From assembly GCF_019704555.1 (NCBI RefSeq), contig NZ_AP024745.1, positions 10,591,501-10,655,500 on the forward strand: a DNA stretch of 64,000 bases. Reading direction: 5' to 3'. Origin of the DNA: Actinoplanes sp. L3-i22 (GTDB taxonomy: Bacteria; Actinomycetota; Actinomycetes; Mycobacteriales; Micromonosporaceae). The notes under the pieces were generated by a model, which searched no databases, had not been told where the DNA came from, and saw only the letters and a program-made list of their open reading frames with translations. This document shows, in pieces, positions 26,301 to 34,027 of this stretch. The first letter of the stretch is position 1, and each line of letters begins with the position of its first letter. A program made the position numbers and the translations under genes.

Positions 26301-27467
26301 CTCCGCGGGGCGGGTGGTCACCACGACGCGGGCGTTGCCGCAGGTCTCCGCGAACGCGGCGATCTGGCCCGCGGTCTCCTCCCGGACCCGCCGGTCGAGG
26401 ATCTCGTCCAGCCCGTCGAAGACCACCACCGCCGGGTCGCCGCGGGCCAGGAGCAGGCTCAGCCCGTCCGGCTCCTCCTGGTAGCCGTCGCTGGCGGCGC
26501 GGTAGTTCAGGTACTCCCGGAAATTGCGGACCTGCCCGGCGGCGACCGCCCCCGCGTACGACCGCAGCTCGATCAGGATCGGCAGGTGATCGGCGAGGGC
26601 CGCCAGGTGCTCGTCGGCGTGCGCCCGGGCGAGGGCCAGGATCAGGTAGCGGACCACCGCCGACTTGCCCGAGCCGGCGTCACCGACCAGCACGAACCGC
26701 TGCCGGCGGCGCTCGCAGAGCACGTCGAAGACCGGCTGCCCGGGCCAGGACATCGGCAGGGCCGCGTGGTCCAGGCGCTCGGCGTCGTCGCCGCGCGGGC
26801 TCCGGCCGAGCTCCGGGGGCTGGTCGGCGCGGGCGTGCGGCTCCACGAAGACGTCGATGAGCTGGGTGCCCAGCTGCTGCTGGGACAGGTTCAGCAGGTC
26901 GAGGCCGCCGTACTGCTGGCGGAGGCGCTCGAAGTAGTGCTCGATCGCGACGGCGCTCAGGCCGGGGGTGGCCGGGCCGGCGGAGAGCTGGCCCTCGTCG
27001 TGGGCGCGGCGCTCCAGCAGCTTGTGCACGGCGCCGTAGACCAGCAGCGCGAGGTGCTCGGGCGAGCTGAAGAAGCTGCACAGATGCTCGGTCTGGAGCA
27101 CCTTGCGCAGCGCGTCCACCTGCTTCGACTTCTCCCCGCGGTCGACGAACTTGACCGGCCAGGGCGCTTCCGGATCGTGCAGGAAGATCAGGCAGTCCTT
27201 GCCCTTCGCGACCGCCTGCTGGTATTCCAGGTGGGTGATGGACTTGGACTGCTTGGGCGGGGTGTAGCCGTACCGCCAGGCGAAGACGCCGATGTAGATG
27301 TCGCACGCCTCGACGTCGGCGATGCAGCGGGCCAGCGGGGCGGTCGCGCCGGCGACGTACCTCTCCATGGTCCGGAAGGGCAGGCCGAAGAGTTCGAGCG
27401 CACCCCGGACGGCCTCGCGACACTCCCGCAGGTCCTCGAACGTGGCGGAGATGTAAGCCTCGGTCAA
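23337..27467 (-). CDS. DUF4062-NACHT-HEAT repeat protein (NLR-like, putative defence sensor)
   Basis: 1376 residues. N-terminal DUF4062 domain (residues 3-150: AYISATFEDLRECREAV, DIYIGVFAWRYGYTP, SITHLEYQQAV). The NACHT NTPase has Walker A VLVGDAGSGKS (259-269), Walker B VVVFDGLDE (347-355) and a TTRP sensor-type Arg at 384-387. RFVHRTFLEFYCAW closes the NTPase module. From about residue 780 to the end is a long array of HEAT/PBS-type repeats (VRLAALxxL, VRRSAVRLLG). This plan, effector plus STAND NTPase plus superhelical sensor, is that of bacterial NLR-like antiphage proteins. TTG 27467 is chosen because AGGGGAG lies 6-12 bases upstream. Phage defence is inference; the target is unknown. 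The gene converges on the SCO2522-like gene with a 32-base overlap. Confidence 0.82.
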   Translation of the reverse strand: MTEAYISATFEDLRECREAVRGALELFGLPFRTMERYVAGATAPLARCIADVEACDIYIGVFAWRYGYTPPKQSKSITHLEYQQAVAKGKDCLIFLHDPEAPWPVKFVDRGEKSKQVDALRKVLQTEHLCSFFSSPEHLALLVYGAVHKLLERRAHDEGQLSAGPATPGLSAVAIEHYFERLRQQYGGLDLLNLSQQQLGTQLIDVFVEPHARADQPPELGRSPRGDDAERLDHAALPMSWPGQPVFDVLCERRRQRFVLVGDAGSGKSAVVRYLILALARAHADEHLAALADHLPILIELRSYAGAVAAGQVRNFREYLNYRAASDGYQEEPDGLSLLLARGDPAVVVFDGLDEILDRRVREETAGQIAAFAETCGNARVVVTTRPAEYNRRALSAAGFAHHTLQRFAPEQTAEFLNRWYQAVSESDATVRRDLVLGVILRSPELTELAGNPMLLSILAAIGRHRMLPKQRWRLYEQVAVTLVDSWDDSRMVDSPAVAHFLDAEEKHELLRGLAFDMMSGRLGTHGDHVGGEQLKQIFTRHLEQHGSGWAEAKASALQAIEQLQKRSFVLGRAGRSDYRFVHRTFLEFYCAWSIVERFERRDSSFDEIKALFRERWADPGWRETLRLVAGKLRLPLAVELVELLVTEVNANWHLDPPPEPPWNVALAVQCLAGVHPIADAGRATGLVLREVGRLLEHCAAAPAEAGPEYTDLLVDELVPAIEAIGPNWPDRQTYLEWYRREWARIVANPAAVAAARIAAILARPTDRLEAVLEAQLGGADLRIVCAAAAGLGEMAQQAVRREATERGRARLQPLLRVAHDGPAVVRLASVQALAPLAAVYPEARDAVLAAATGDANSTVRLSAVRILGDRLRSEPGVESVLLESRRSDDHPAVRAGAVRVLARNRQLSAAVEEALMDACRNDPASEVLEAAAGVLLPRAESDAEVRDVLLSRMRVDREPSVRRSAVRLLGRSGLEEALLERIRTETDGVVVREAAVALAVRGPRPRERAWDALTSRLLNEPDEVMRQGVVRTLSRVFPTHPRLEAALVAATVETEPTAVRLAALSGLAELPVTSPRRELLIRLAGADATPSVRQAAVGALSADRSEPAARALLATAVDDADTEIRTAALRGLCGRTLDAAHGGALVALTGEGHHPEVRLAALQVLIGDCPTGVDLATVLLDRIAHDNVATVFAAAASAAAAVADPDTAVPLWTMIAERAGTARSPEIRTAAVELIGTGADLKIAGEVFRDRIRLDNDPGVITAAATASAALPDDGTRDDLLVRLADPDPAIQQVVIRALAGWLTEDDVRGEVLQRARTAEAHEVRRAAVEILEPVTHLDDVRETLIDCTEDESFAVSSAADALLRLNGRWPEPNR

Positions 27468-27573
27468 GCGCTTCTCCCCTCGCCGGAGCGGCTTGCCGTC
27501 GTCGGAGCGGGGAGTGACAGCTGTCAGGCTCGGCGGTTACTCGGCGGCGCTCCCCGAAAGCGCTGCGTAGCGG

Positions 27574-28539
27574 TCAATATAGCCGGGACAGGCAAGCCTC
27601 CACCATGGATGCGACGTCCTGCCCGCAGCCCCAGGAGACGCTGACGCCGCCACCGCCGTGACCGTAGTTGTGGATGACGGCCTGCCCGTCCAGGGTGGTC
27701 GCCTCCAGCCGGATCTGCGGTCGCACCGGGCGGTAACCGGCCCGGACGCTGAGCACCGGGGCGTCCCGCAGCAGCGGCTCGATCTCCCCGCACCGCTCCC
27801 GGATCCGCTTGACCACCAGCGACTCCGGCAGGACCGGCGCGCCGGGCGCCTCCAGGGTGCTGCCGAGCACCACCGTGTCGCCGTGCGGGATGTAGTACGT
27901 CAATTCGGGGCCGGCGCCGTCCTCGGTGAAGAAGCTGTCGATCCCCGGGTTCGCGACGACCACGACCACGCCCCGGACCGGCACCAGGTTCGGGTCGTCG
28001 ACCAGTGACCGGGCGCCGGCGCCGCTGCAGTTGACGATCACCGGCGCGACGCCCGCCAGCTCGCCCAGCGAGCCGATCTCGCGGGCCCGCACCGGAACGC
28101 CCTCGGCGCTCAGCGCGGCCAGCAGGTACTCCGAGTAGACCGGCATGTCCACCGCCGCCGTCGTGTAGCGCCAGGCGCTGCGGTACCCCGGCCAGACGAC
28201 CTCCTCGCACAGCTCGACGTCACCGGTCGAGTAGAGCCACGGGTGCGGGCGCGCCAGGCCGGCGGACGCCTCGACGCCACGCACCATGGCGACCCCGGTG
28301 GAGCGGTCCGCCGCGAGCTCGCGGAAGGCCGCCAGGCTCTCGTCGGCCCAGCGCCGGGCATCCGGGTGGCTGACCATGAAGGGTCCCCACATCGCCCCGG
28401 CGGCACACGAGTTGGTCTCCGGTGGCAGCTGCCGGGCCACGACCTCGACCGAGAGTCCCCGGCGGGCCAGGCACAGGGCCGCGGTGAGGCCGCACACGCC
28501 CGCACCCACCACCACCGCATCGAAGTTGGTAACGGTCAC
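27574..28539 (-). CDS. D-amino-acid oxidase-like FAD flavoenzyme
   Basis: 321 residues. The N-terminal FAD-binding Rossmann motif is VVGAGVCGLTAALCLARRG; the C-terminal DAAO signature region reads HNYGHGGGGVSVSWGCG. In the family the enzyme oxidatively deaminates a neutral or acidic D-amino acid, giving a keto acid, ammonia and H2O2. Active-site residues typical of the oxidase group (Tyr in LTYYIPHG, Arg in RPVRPQIRLE) are present. GTG start at 28539; no signal peptide. It lies between the NACHT gene and a SCO2521-like gene but no operon with either is demonstrated: a 106-base gap separates it from the downstream NACHT start. Confidence 0.85.
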   Translation of the reverse strand: MTVTNFDAVVVGAGVCGLTAALCLARRGLSVEVVARQLPPETNSCAAGAMWGPFMVSHPDARRWADESLAAFRELAADRSTGVAMVRGVEASAGLARPHPWLYSTGDVELCEEVVWPGYRSAWRYTTAAVDMPVYSEYLLAALSAEGVPVRAREIGSLGELAGVAPVIVNCSGAGARSLVDDPNLVPVRGVVVVVANPGIDSFFTEDGAGPELTYYIPHGDTVVLGSTLEAPGAPVLPESLVVKRIRERCGEIEPLLRDAPVLSVRAGYRPVRPQIRLEATTLDGQAVIHNYGHGGGGVSVSWGCGQDVASMVEACLSRLY

Positions 28540-28723
28540 ACCCCGACACTAACGGCTTACACGGCGGCACCGCACGAGCGGAATTTTCGGCACCCGGCCC
28601 TATCGGCGGTGAGCCCGGGCGGGCGGCCCTTTATCCTTCCCGCGCGGAGTCGCTGCGGCGCGGATTGCCCGGCCACGCGAACCGGCGTCACGATGGAAAA
28701 CAGGAAACGTCCGCGGAGGACCC

Positions 28724-29662
28724 ATGTTGGCTTTCGGCGAGGTCCAGACCGGCCTCCTGCAGAACTCCGCCGCCCTCTCCCGGCGAAGTACCGAGCAGCT
28801 GATCGCCACCGCGGTCGACGATCGGATCCGGTCGATGGAGCGGCCGCTCGCCCAGACGTCCTCACCGGACCTGCTGGAGGGGGTGGACTGTCTGCTGCCG
28901 ACCGTGTCGGGGCGGCAGACCCGGGGCATCGGCACCGTCGCCTCGCACGTCAACGTCGTCGCCGGGCACGTGGCCCAGGGCTCGGCCCGGGCCCGGATCA
29001 CGGCGGTCCGCAACACCGTCCGGCAGCCCTGGTCGCACTACCTGGCGAGCCCCGGCTGCCTGGAGGCGATCGGGAAGCTGGATCCGGCGGACGTCGCGCG
29101 CGGCGTGCTCGCCGGCGGGCGCCGGGCCAACACCCTGGAGCTGAGCGCGATCGCGGCCCGGATGCTGGACACCGTGCAGCGCTCCCGGGACATCGACCAC
29201 GCGCCGCCGCTGCGGGCGCCGCGGGTCCGGCTCCGGTGGACCGCCCGGATGGACAAGTCCGTCACCGAGGCCACCGGCGCGTTCACCCTGGCCTCCGAGG
29301 ACCTCCGGACGCTCGACCTGACCCTGCCCGAGATGCCGCTCAGCGGCGTGGTGGCGCTCTGCGAGGACCTGGCGCTGCACGACTGGCTGCTGACCACGGT
29401 GCTGTCGGTCCTGGACGCGACGCTGGCCCACGACCACAGCCGGGGCGAGCGGGTGACCCGGCTCCAGCCGCTCCTGGAGCACCTGCTGCACCTCTGGATG
29501 CCGGCCGCGCACGTCCCGGACCAGCTGCTGCCGATCTGGGAGGCGCTGGACGAGCAGCCCGGCTTCACCCGGCAGTGGGACGCCGCGGTGGCCCGGGTCC
29601 GGGACCAGATCACCGTCGGGACGCTCGACCTGCTCAAACAGGCCGGCGAGCCGCGGCGCTGA
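28724..29662 (+). CDS. SCO2521-family protein (uncharacterised cassette member)
   Basis: 312 residues; ATG 28724 with GGAGG 4 bases upstream. The start MLAFGEVQTGLLQNSAAL, the block GVDCLLPTVSGRQTRGIGTV and the late CEDLALHDWLLTTVL are, from memory, the SCO2521 family pattern. In Streptomyces the corresponding gene adjoins SCO2522-2525, whereas here it is separated from the other three by two leftward genes. The fifth family, the SCO2525 SAM-dependent methyltransferase, is not seen in this window. No transmembrane helix and no known motif; function unknown. Confidence 0.62.
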   Translation: MLAFGEVQTGLLQNSAALSRRSTEQLIATAVDDRIRSMERPLAQTSSPDLLEGVDCLLPTVSGRQTRGIGTVASHVNVVAGHVAQGSARARITAVRNTVRQPWSHYLASPGCLEAIGKLDPADVARGVLAGGRRANTLELSAIAARMLDTVQRSRDIDHAPPLRAPRVRLRWTARMDKSVTEATGAFTLASEDLRTLDLTLPEMPLSGVVALCEDLALHDWLLTTVLSVLDATLAHDHSRGERVTRLQPLLEHLLHLWMPAAHVPDQLLPIWEALDEQPGFTRQWDAAVARVRDQITVGTLDLLKQAGEPRR

Positions 29663-29683
29663 GCCTGGTCACCCGACGCCGGG

Positions 29684-30181
29684 TCACCCGACCGCGACCG
29701 CGACGGCGGACAACGAGAGGCGGCGGGCGCCGTCCGGCCAGATGCGGCTGACCTCCATGCCGCGCTCCAGGGCGTAGGCGACGGTCTCGGCGGTGCCGCC
29801 GCGGGCACCCACCTTGTCGCCGTCCCACACGGCGATGAGCAGGTCGCTGCGTTTCACCACCTCGCGGCTGGCCGCCTCGTACGACAACGCCGGCGGCCCC
29901 GGCACGGTGATCCGGGTGACATCGGTCGCGCGGCGCAGCAGTTCGCGCATCTCACGCTCCTCTTCCGGGGCGGCGCCTATCTCCGGCACCGGCAACACCG
30001 CCTCGAACGTTCCCCGGCAGGACCGGAGCGCTTCCACGAAGATCCGGTCGGCGCCGTCGGCCAGGCAGGTGACGCCGTGGACCGGCCGGTGCTTGCGAAG
30101 TTCGGCCGCGATCGCGTTACGGATCAGACGGCGGGAGGACGGTTCGAGCCCGATGTGGCCCGTCACCCCGATGCGAATCAT
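29684..30181 (-). CDS. SLOG-superfamily protein (Rossmann nucleotide-ligand binding)
   Basis: 165 residues from ATG 30181, preceded by AAGGGG; the frame extends left to 30232 but that would add 17 residues without a ribosome binding site. The N-terminus is IRIGVTGHIGL, the C-terminal half SDLLIAVWDGDKVGARGGTAETVAYAL; both are landmarks of the SLOG superfamily (DprA/LOG-related Rossmann fold), proposed in comparative genomics to bind or make nucleotide-derived ligands. It follows the RyR/TrkA-N gene by 47 bases on the same strand, so the two probably share a transcript. Confidence 0.7.
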   Translation of the reverse strand: MIRIGVTGHIGLEPSSRRLIRNAIAAELRKHRPVHGVTCLADGADRIFVEALRSCRGTFEAVLPVPEIGAAPEEEREMRELLRRATDVTRITVPGPPALSYEAASREVVKRSDLLIAVWDGDKVGARGGTAETVAYALERGMEVSRIWPDGARRLSLSAVAVAVG

Positions 30182-30228
30182 CGTTACCCCTTGCCCGCCG
30201 ATGGCGTGCTCGTCGTGTTGCGGCCCGT

Positions 30229-32004
30229 TCATGCCGGGAACAATGCCCGGTTCGCTCCAGTGTCCGACAAACGGACGACTTGGAAGCCAGCCTCGCCTAG
30301 AATGTCCGGAATGTCACGGATTGCCGCCCGACACTTCTCCTGGCCGTCGGCCGGCAGGTCCTCCCAGTCGCGCAGATAACGGGCGCTCTGCTCGTCCACC
30401 GGCACGCCGCGCCGGCGCGCCTCGGCCTCGGTCGCCTCGATCCAGCGCCGGGACTCCCGCCTGGCCAGCGCCTCGATCTCGTCGTCCCGGAACCGGAAGA
30501 TCTCCCCCGACCCGTCGCTCGGCACGATCGCGCAGTTCGCCTGGTGCAGCTTCGGGCCGATGTCGGCGGCCTGCAACCGGTTCGACCGGCGCAGCGACTC
30601 GGGCAGGTCGGCCCAGGGCGGGATCGCCCGGTGATCGCCCCGGACCTGGCCGGCGACCGCGTACCGCTCGTGGATCAGGCGGGCCAGGCGCTCGGCGAGG
30701 TCCTCGGCGATCAGCGCCGGATCGCAGCCGGCGGCGGCCGGGGAGAACAGCTTGAGCCGGCCGTTCAGCGGGTCCAGCAGCGGCGGCGGATGCTTCGGGC
30801 TGAACGCGTCGGCGAGCTCGGCCAGGCCCTCGACGGCGACCACCACGTCGCCGGTCACCCGGTGCCAGAGCCGGTACTCGGTGAGGGCGAGCTGCAGCCC
30901 GTACTTCTCGTCGGCGAAGAACACGAAGGCCCGGTCGTAGCGCAGGTCCGGGCCGTCGGCGAGCAGGTCGGCGACGGTCGTCTCGTACGGCACGATCAGG
31001 CAGGCGTCCCGCAGTATCGGATGGCGCCGGGCGATCCGCTCCAGCAGGCGCGTCGCGTCCGGCGCGACGAAGTCCACCTCGATCTTGCGGCCCGGCCGGT
31101 CCCGCCGCAGCCGCCAGTGCCGGGCCAGCTCGATCAGCATCGCCCGGATCAGCGGCGAGTCGCCGGCCAGCAGCACCCGGGGCACCTCGCCGTCCGGGCG
31201 GACGGTCAGCGGCTGCTGGGCCAGCAGCACCTGCACGGCCAGCTGGTCGATCTGGAAGAAGTCGAGCCGCTGCGCCCGCGCGTCGGGCACCCCGAGCCGG
31301 CGGGCCTGCAGGGTGAGCGCCCAGTCCGGCTCGTGGATCTGCGCGTAGATCGCCAGGTCCCGATGATCGGGGCCGGCCAGGCGGGCGGCGCCGGCGGCGA
31401 TCGCCAGGTTGATCGCGCTCGACTCGGTGCACGCGTAGATCACCGCGGCGTGCCCGGCGGCCGCGCCGCGCAGCACGACCGGCTCGCGGGCGTCGCCCTG
31501 CACGCCGAGCAGCCCCCGGCCGCGCAGCTCCAGCGGGCCGATCGGCCGGGTCCGGACCAGCACCACCGGGCGGCCGGCCAGGTGCAGCCGCTCGGCCAGG
31601 GTGCGGGCGACCGCGGTGTCGCCGCAGACCACCACGTGCCCCCGCGAGCGGCGGGCCCGCCAGCGGCGCAGCTCGGTGGCCAGCAGCACCCGGCCGGCCT
31701 CGAAGAACGCGTACAGCGTGACGGCCGGCGCGGCGAACCGGGCGATCTGCAGCGCGAGCGGGATCTGCACCGCGTTCTGCAGTGGATCGGCGCCGAGCAC
31801 GAAGAGCTGCAGCGTGTTGTACGTCAGGTTGAGCGGGTCCCGACTGTGCGGGTCGGCCGCCACTGCCAGGTACTGATCGAAGCCGACGTATCCCAGGACC
31901 AGCGCGGCCAGCCCGGTCAGGGCGAACAGCAGGCGGGTCGCGGTGACTCCCGGCTGGCGCTGCTCACCCCAGGACGACAGCGGCGCACGGGGAAAGTTGG
32001 CCAT
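30229..32004 (-). CDS. Membrane protein with TrkA-N (RCK) domain and C-terminal RyR domain
   Basis: 591 residues. Two N-terminal transmembrane segments (about 22-41 and 86-109) flank a loop without a K+ selectivity sequence. Next comes a TrkA-N Rossmann domain (HVVVCGDTAVARTLAERLH, residues about 122-240) and a second related region. The C-terminus (about 455-580: IHERYAVAGQVRGDHRAIPPW ... SRRWIEATEAEARRRGVP) matches the RyR repeat, found in ryanodine receptors and in bacterial proteins thought to sense nucleotide-type signals. It could open an ion path or signal across the membrane when a ligand is bound. First gene of a two-gene unit with the SLOG protein; it starts 46 bases from the end of the dehydratase gene on the same strand. 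Confidence 0.78.
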   Translation of the reverse strand: MANFPRAPLSSWGEQRQPGVTATRLLFALTGLAALVLGYVGFDQYLAVAADPHSRDPLNLTYNTLQLFVLGADPLQNAVQIPLALQIARFAAPAVTLYAFFEAGRVLLATELRRWRARRSRGHVVVCGDTAVARTLAERLHLAGRPVVLVRTRPIGPLELRGRGLLGVQGDAREPVVLRGAAAGHAAVIYACTESSAINLAIAAGAARLAGPDHRDLAIYAQIHEPDWALTLQARRLGVPDARAQRLDFFQIDQLAVQVLLAQQPLTVRPDGEVPRVLLAGDSPLIRAMLIELARHWRLRRDRPGRKIEVDFVAPDATRLLERIARRHPILRDACLIVPYETTVADLLADGPDLRYDRAFVFFADEKYGLQLALTEYRLWHRVTGDVVVAVEGLAELADAFSPKHPPPLLDPLNGRLKLFSPAAAGCDPALIAEDLAERLARLIHERYAVAGQVRGDHRAIPPWADLPESLRRSNRLQAADIGPKLHQANCAIVPSDGSGEIFRFRDDEIEALARRESRRWIEATEAEARRRGVPVDEQSARYLRDWEDLPADGQEKCRAAIRDIPDILGEAGFQVVRLSDTGANRALFPA

Positions 32005-32049
32005 GACACCTCGACACGGGTAGACGGTCTTCAGTCTGTCACGGGGCCG

Positions 32050-33009
32050 TCACGCGCGGCTACCGGCCATCGTGCCCAGTTCGGCGGGATCGGCGTTGCC
32101 ACCGGTGCAGACCACCGCGACGGTCCGGCCGGCGAACAGCTCCGGCCGGCTCAGCACCGCGGCCAGCGCGGCCGCCCCGGCCCCCTCGGCCAGGGTGTGC
32201 GCGGCGGTCGCCAGCAGCCGCCGCGCCACGCCGATCTCCTCGTCGGTGACCAGCAGGAAGTCGGCCAGCCCGGCCCGCATGATCCGCTGCGGCAGATCGA
32301 AGCCGCGGCCGGTGGCCAGCCCGGCGACCGTGGTCCGGTTGGGCCGGGCCAGCGGCTCGCCCGCGCGCCACGAGTCGTGCGCGGCCGGCGACGCGCTCGA
32401 CTGCACGCCGATCACCGCGCAGCCCGGCGCGAGCGCGGCGGCGACCAGGCACGCGGCGGCCGCGCCGGTCCCGCTGCCCACCGGCACCACGATGGTGTCC
32501 ACTTCGGGGGCCCGCTCCAGGATCTCCAGGTAGAGCGTGCCCACCCCGGCCAGCAGCTCCGGCGTGTCGCCCGGGCTGATCAGCCGCGCGCCGGCGTCGG
32601 CGGCCAGCTTCCCGGCGTGCCGCTGGGCGTCCTCCAGGGTGTCGCCGGTCAGCACCGCCCGGCCGCCCCACGCCTCGACCGCGGCCGCCTTGGCCGGGCT
32701 GGCGTTCGACGGCATGACGACCGTGCACGGCGCGTCGTGCAGGCGACTGGCGTACGCGATCGACTGCGCGTGGTTCCCGGTCGACCAGGTGACGAGGCCC
32801 CGGGCCCGCTCGGCGGCCGGCATCGCGTCCAGCAGGGTCAGCCCGCCGCGCACCTTGAACGCGCCGATCGGCTGGGTGTTCTCGTGCTTGACCAGCAGTC
32901 TCGTGCCGGCCGCCCGGTCCAGCAGCGGGTAGTTCCAGAGCGGGGTGGGCGGCAGGTGGCGGCGGACGATGTCGTGCGCGGCGCGGAAGTCCGCGAGGGT
33001 CAGCTCCAT
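32050..33009 (-). CDS. PLP-dependent threonine/serine dehydratase
   Basis: 319 residues from ATG 33009. Deaminates L-threonine to 2-oxobutyrate and ammonia, or L-serine to pyruvate; the two cannot be told apart here. Fold-type II features: PLP lysine in IGAFKVRGG, the substrate loop WSTGNHAQS, the phosphate-binding Gly loop VGSGTGAAA, and a final CTGGNAD. It lacks the C-terminal ACT regulatory domain, so it is of the catabolic, single-domain kind. A divergent LysR gene starts 85 bases away and is the likely regulator. A longer frame toward 33654 overlaps that regulator and is rejected. Confidence 0.88.
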   Translation of the reverse strand: MELTLADFRAAHDIVRRHLPPTPLWNYPLLDRAAGTRLLVKHENTQPIGAFKVRGGLTLLDAMPAAERARGLVTWSTGNHAQSIAYASRLHDAPCTVVMPSNASPAKAAAVEAWGGRAVLTGDTLEDAQRHAGKLAADAGARLISPGDTPELLAGVGTLYLEILERAPEVDTIVVPVGSGTGAAAACLVAAALAPGCAVIGVQSSASPAAHDSWRAGEPLARPNRTTVAGLATGRGFDLPQRIMRAGLADFLLVTDEEIGVARRLLATAAHTLAEGAGAAALAAVLSRPELFAGRTVAVVCTGGNADPAELGTMAGSRA

Positions 33010-33093
33010 GCCCCGATCGTCGGCCCGGCACGACCCATCGGTCCAATGCCGGAATCTTGGCAGACCCATCGGCCAGATTGATAGATTGCCGCC

Positions 33094-33987
33094 ATGCTCG
33101 ACGTGACCCGCCTGCGGGTGCTGGTCGCGGTGGCCCGGCACGGCTCGGTCACCGCCGCCGCTCAGGCCCTGCACTACGCCCAGCCGTCGGTCAGCCACCA
33201 CCTGTCCCGGCTGGAGGCGGAGACCGGCAGCCGGCTCACCCAGCGGGCCGGCCGGGGCATCCGGCTCACCGACGCCGGCCGGATGCTGGCCGAGCGCGCC
33301 GAGGAGATCCTGGGCCGGCTGGACGCCGCGGAGGCGGAGCTGGCGGCGCACACCGGGCTGCGCTCGGGCCGGGTCCGGCTGGCCGCGTTCCCGTCCGCGC
33401 TGGGCACCTTCGTGCCGGTCGCGGCGGCCGGTTTCGTGGCCGCGCACCCCGGCGTCGACCTGCGCTTCAGCGAGGCCGAGCCGCCCGAGGCGGTGCGTCT
33501 GCTGCGCAGCGGCGAGGTCGAGGTCGCGCTGACGTTCGTCTATCCCGACGAGCCCGCGCCGGACCTGGACGGGCTGCGCCACGAGCTGATCCTGGAGGAG
33601 CCGCTGCACCTGGTCACGCCGGCCGGCTGGGACGGTTCGACGCTCGCCGAGCACCGGGACCGACCGTGGATCTCCGGCTGCGAGCGGTGCCGGGGTGAGC
33701 TGCTACGGGTCTGCGCGGCGGCCGGCTTTCAGCCGGACATCCGCTTCACCACCGACGACTACGTCGCGGTGCAGGCGCTGGTCGCGGCGGGCCTGGGGGT
33801 CACGGTCCTGCCCGGGCTGGCCTTGGCCGCACACCACAATGCGGACGTACGGACATTTCCGCTGCCCACCACCGGCCGGCACGTCTACGCCGCGGTCTAC
33901 GGTGACACGCCCGACCCGCCCGGGACGTCCGCGCTGCTGCGTCAGCTGCGGACGGTCGCGGGCTCACCGCCGTACCGTCGCGATTGA
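33094..33987 (+). CDS. LysR-family transcriptional regulator
   Basis: 297 residues. N-terminal winged helix-turn-helix (LRVLVAVARHGSVTAAAQALHYAQPSVSHHLSRLEAE, about 5-42), then the LysR effector domain with SGRVRLAAFPSALGTFVP. It is divergently transcribed from the threonine/serine dehydratase, separated by 84 bases containing the inverted pair CCGATCG ... TGGTCCAATGCCGGA; regulation of that enzyme by its substrate is the obvious inference. Confidence 0.9.
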   Translation: MLDVTRLRVLVAVARHGSVTAAAQALHYAQPSVSHHLSRLEAETGSRLTQRAGRGIRLTDAGRMLAERAEEILGRLDAAEAELAAHTGLRSGRVRLAAFPSALGTFVPVAAAGFVAAHPGVDLRFSEAEPPEAVRLLRSGEVEVALTFVYPDEPAPDLDGLRHELILEEPLHLVTPAGWDGSTLAEHRDRPWISGCERCRGELLRVCAAAGFQPDIRFTTDDYVAVQALVAAGLGVTVLPGLALAAHHNADVRTFPLPTTGRHVYAAVYGDTPDPPGTSALLRQLRTVAGSPPYRRD

Positions 33988-34027
33988 CGCCGGACCGGCA
34001 GCGGCCCGGCGGTGAATCGCGTGCCGG

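Noticed and set aside
30229..32004. Potassium channel for the TrkA-N/RyR protein
   Set aside because: No TVGYG-type selectivity filter lies between the two membrane segments, so a K+ channel call is not supported.
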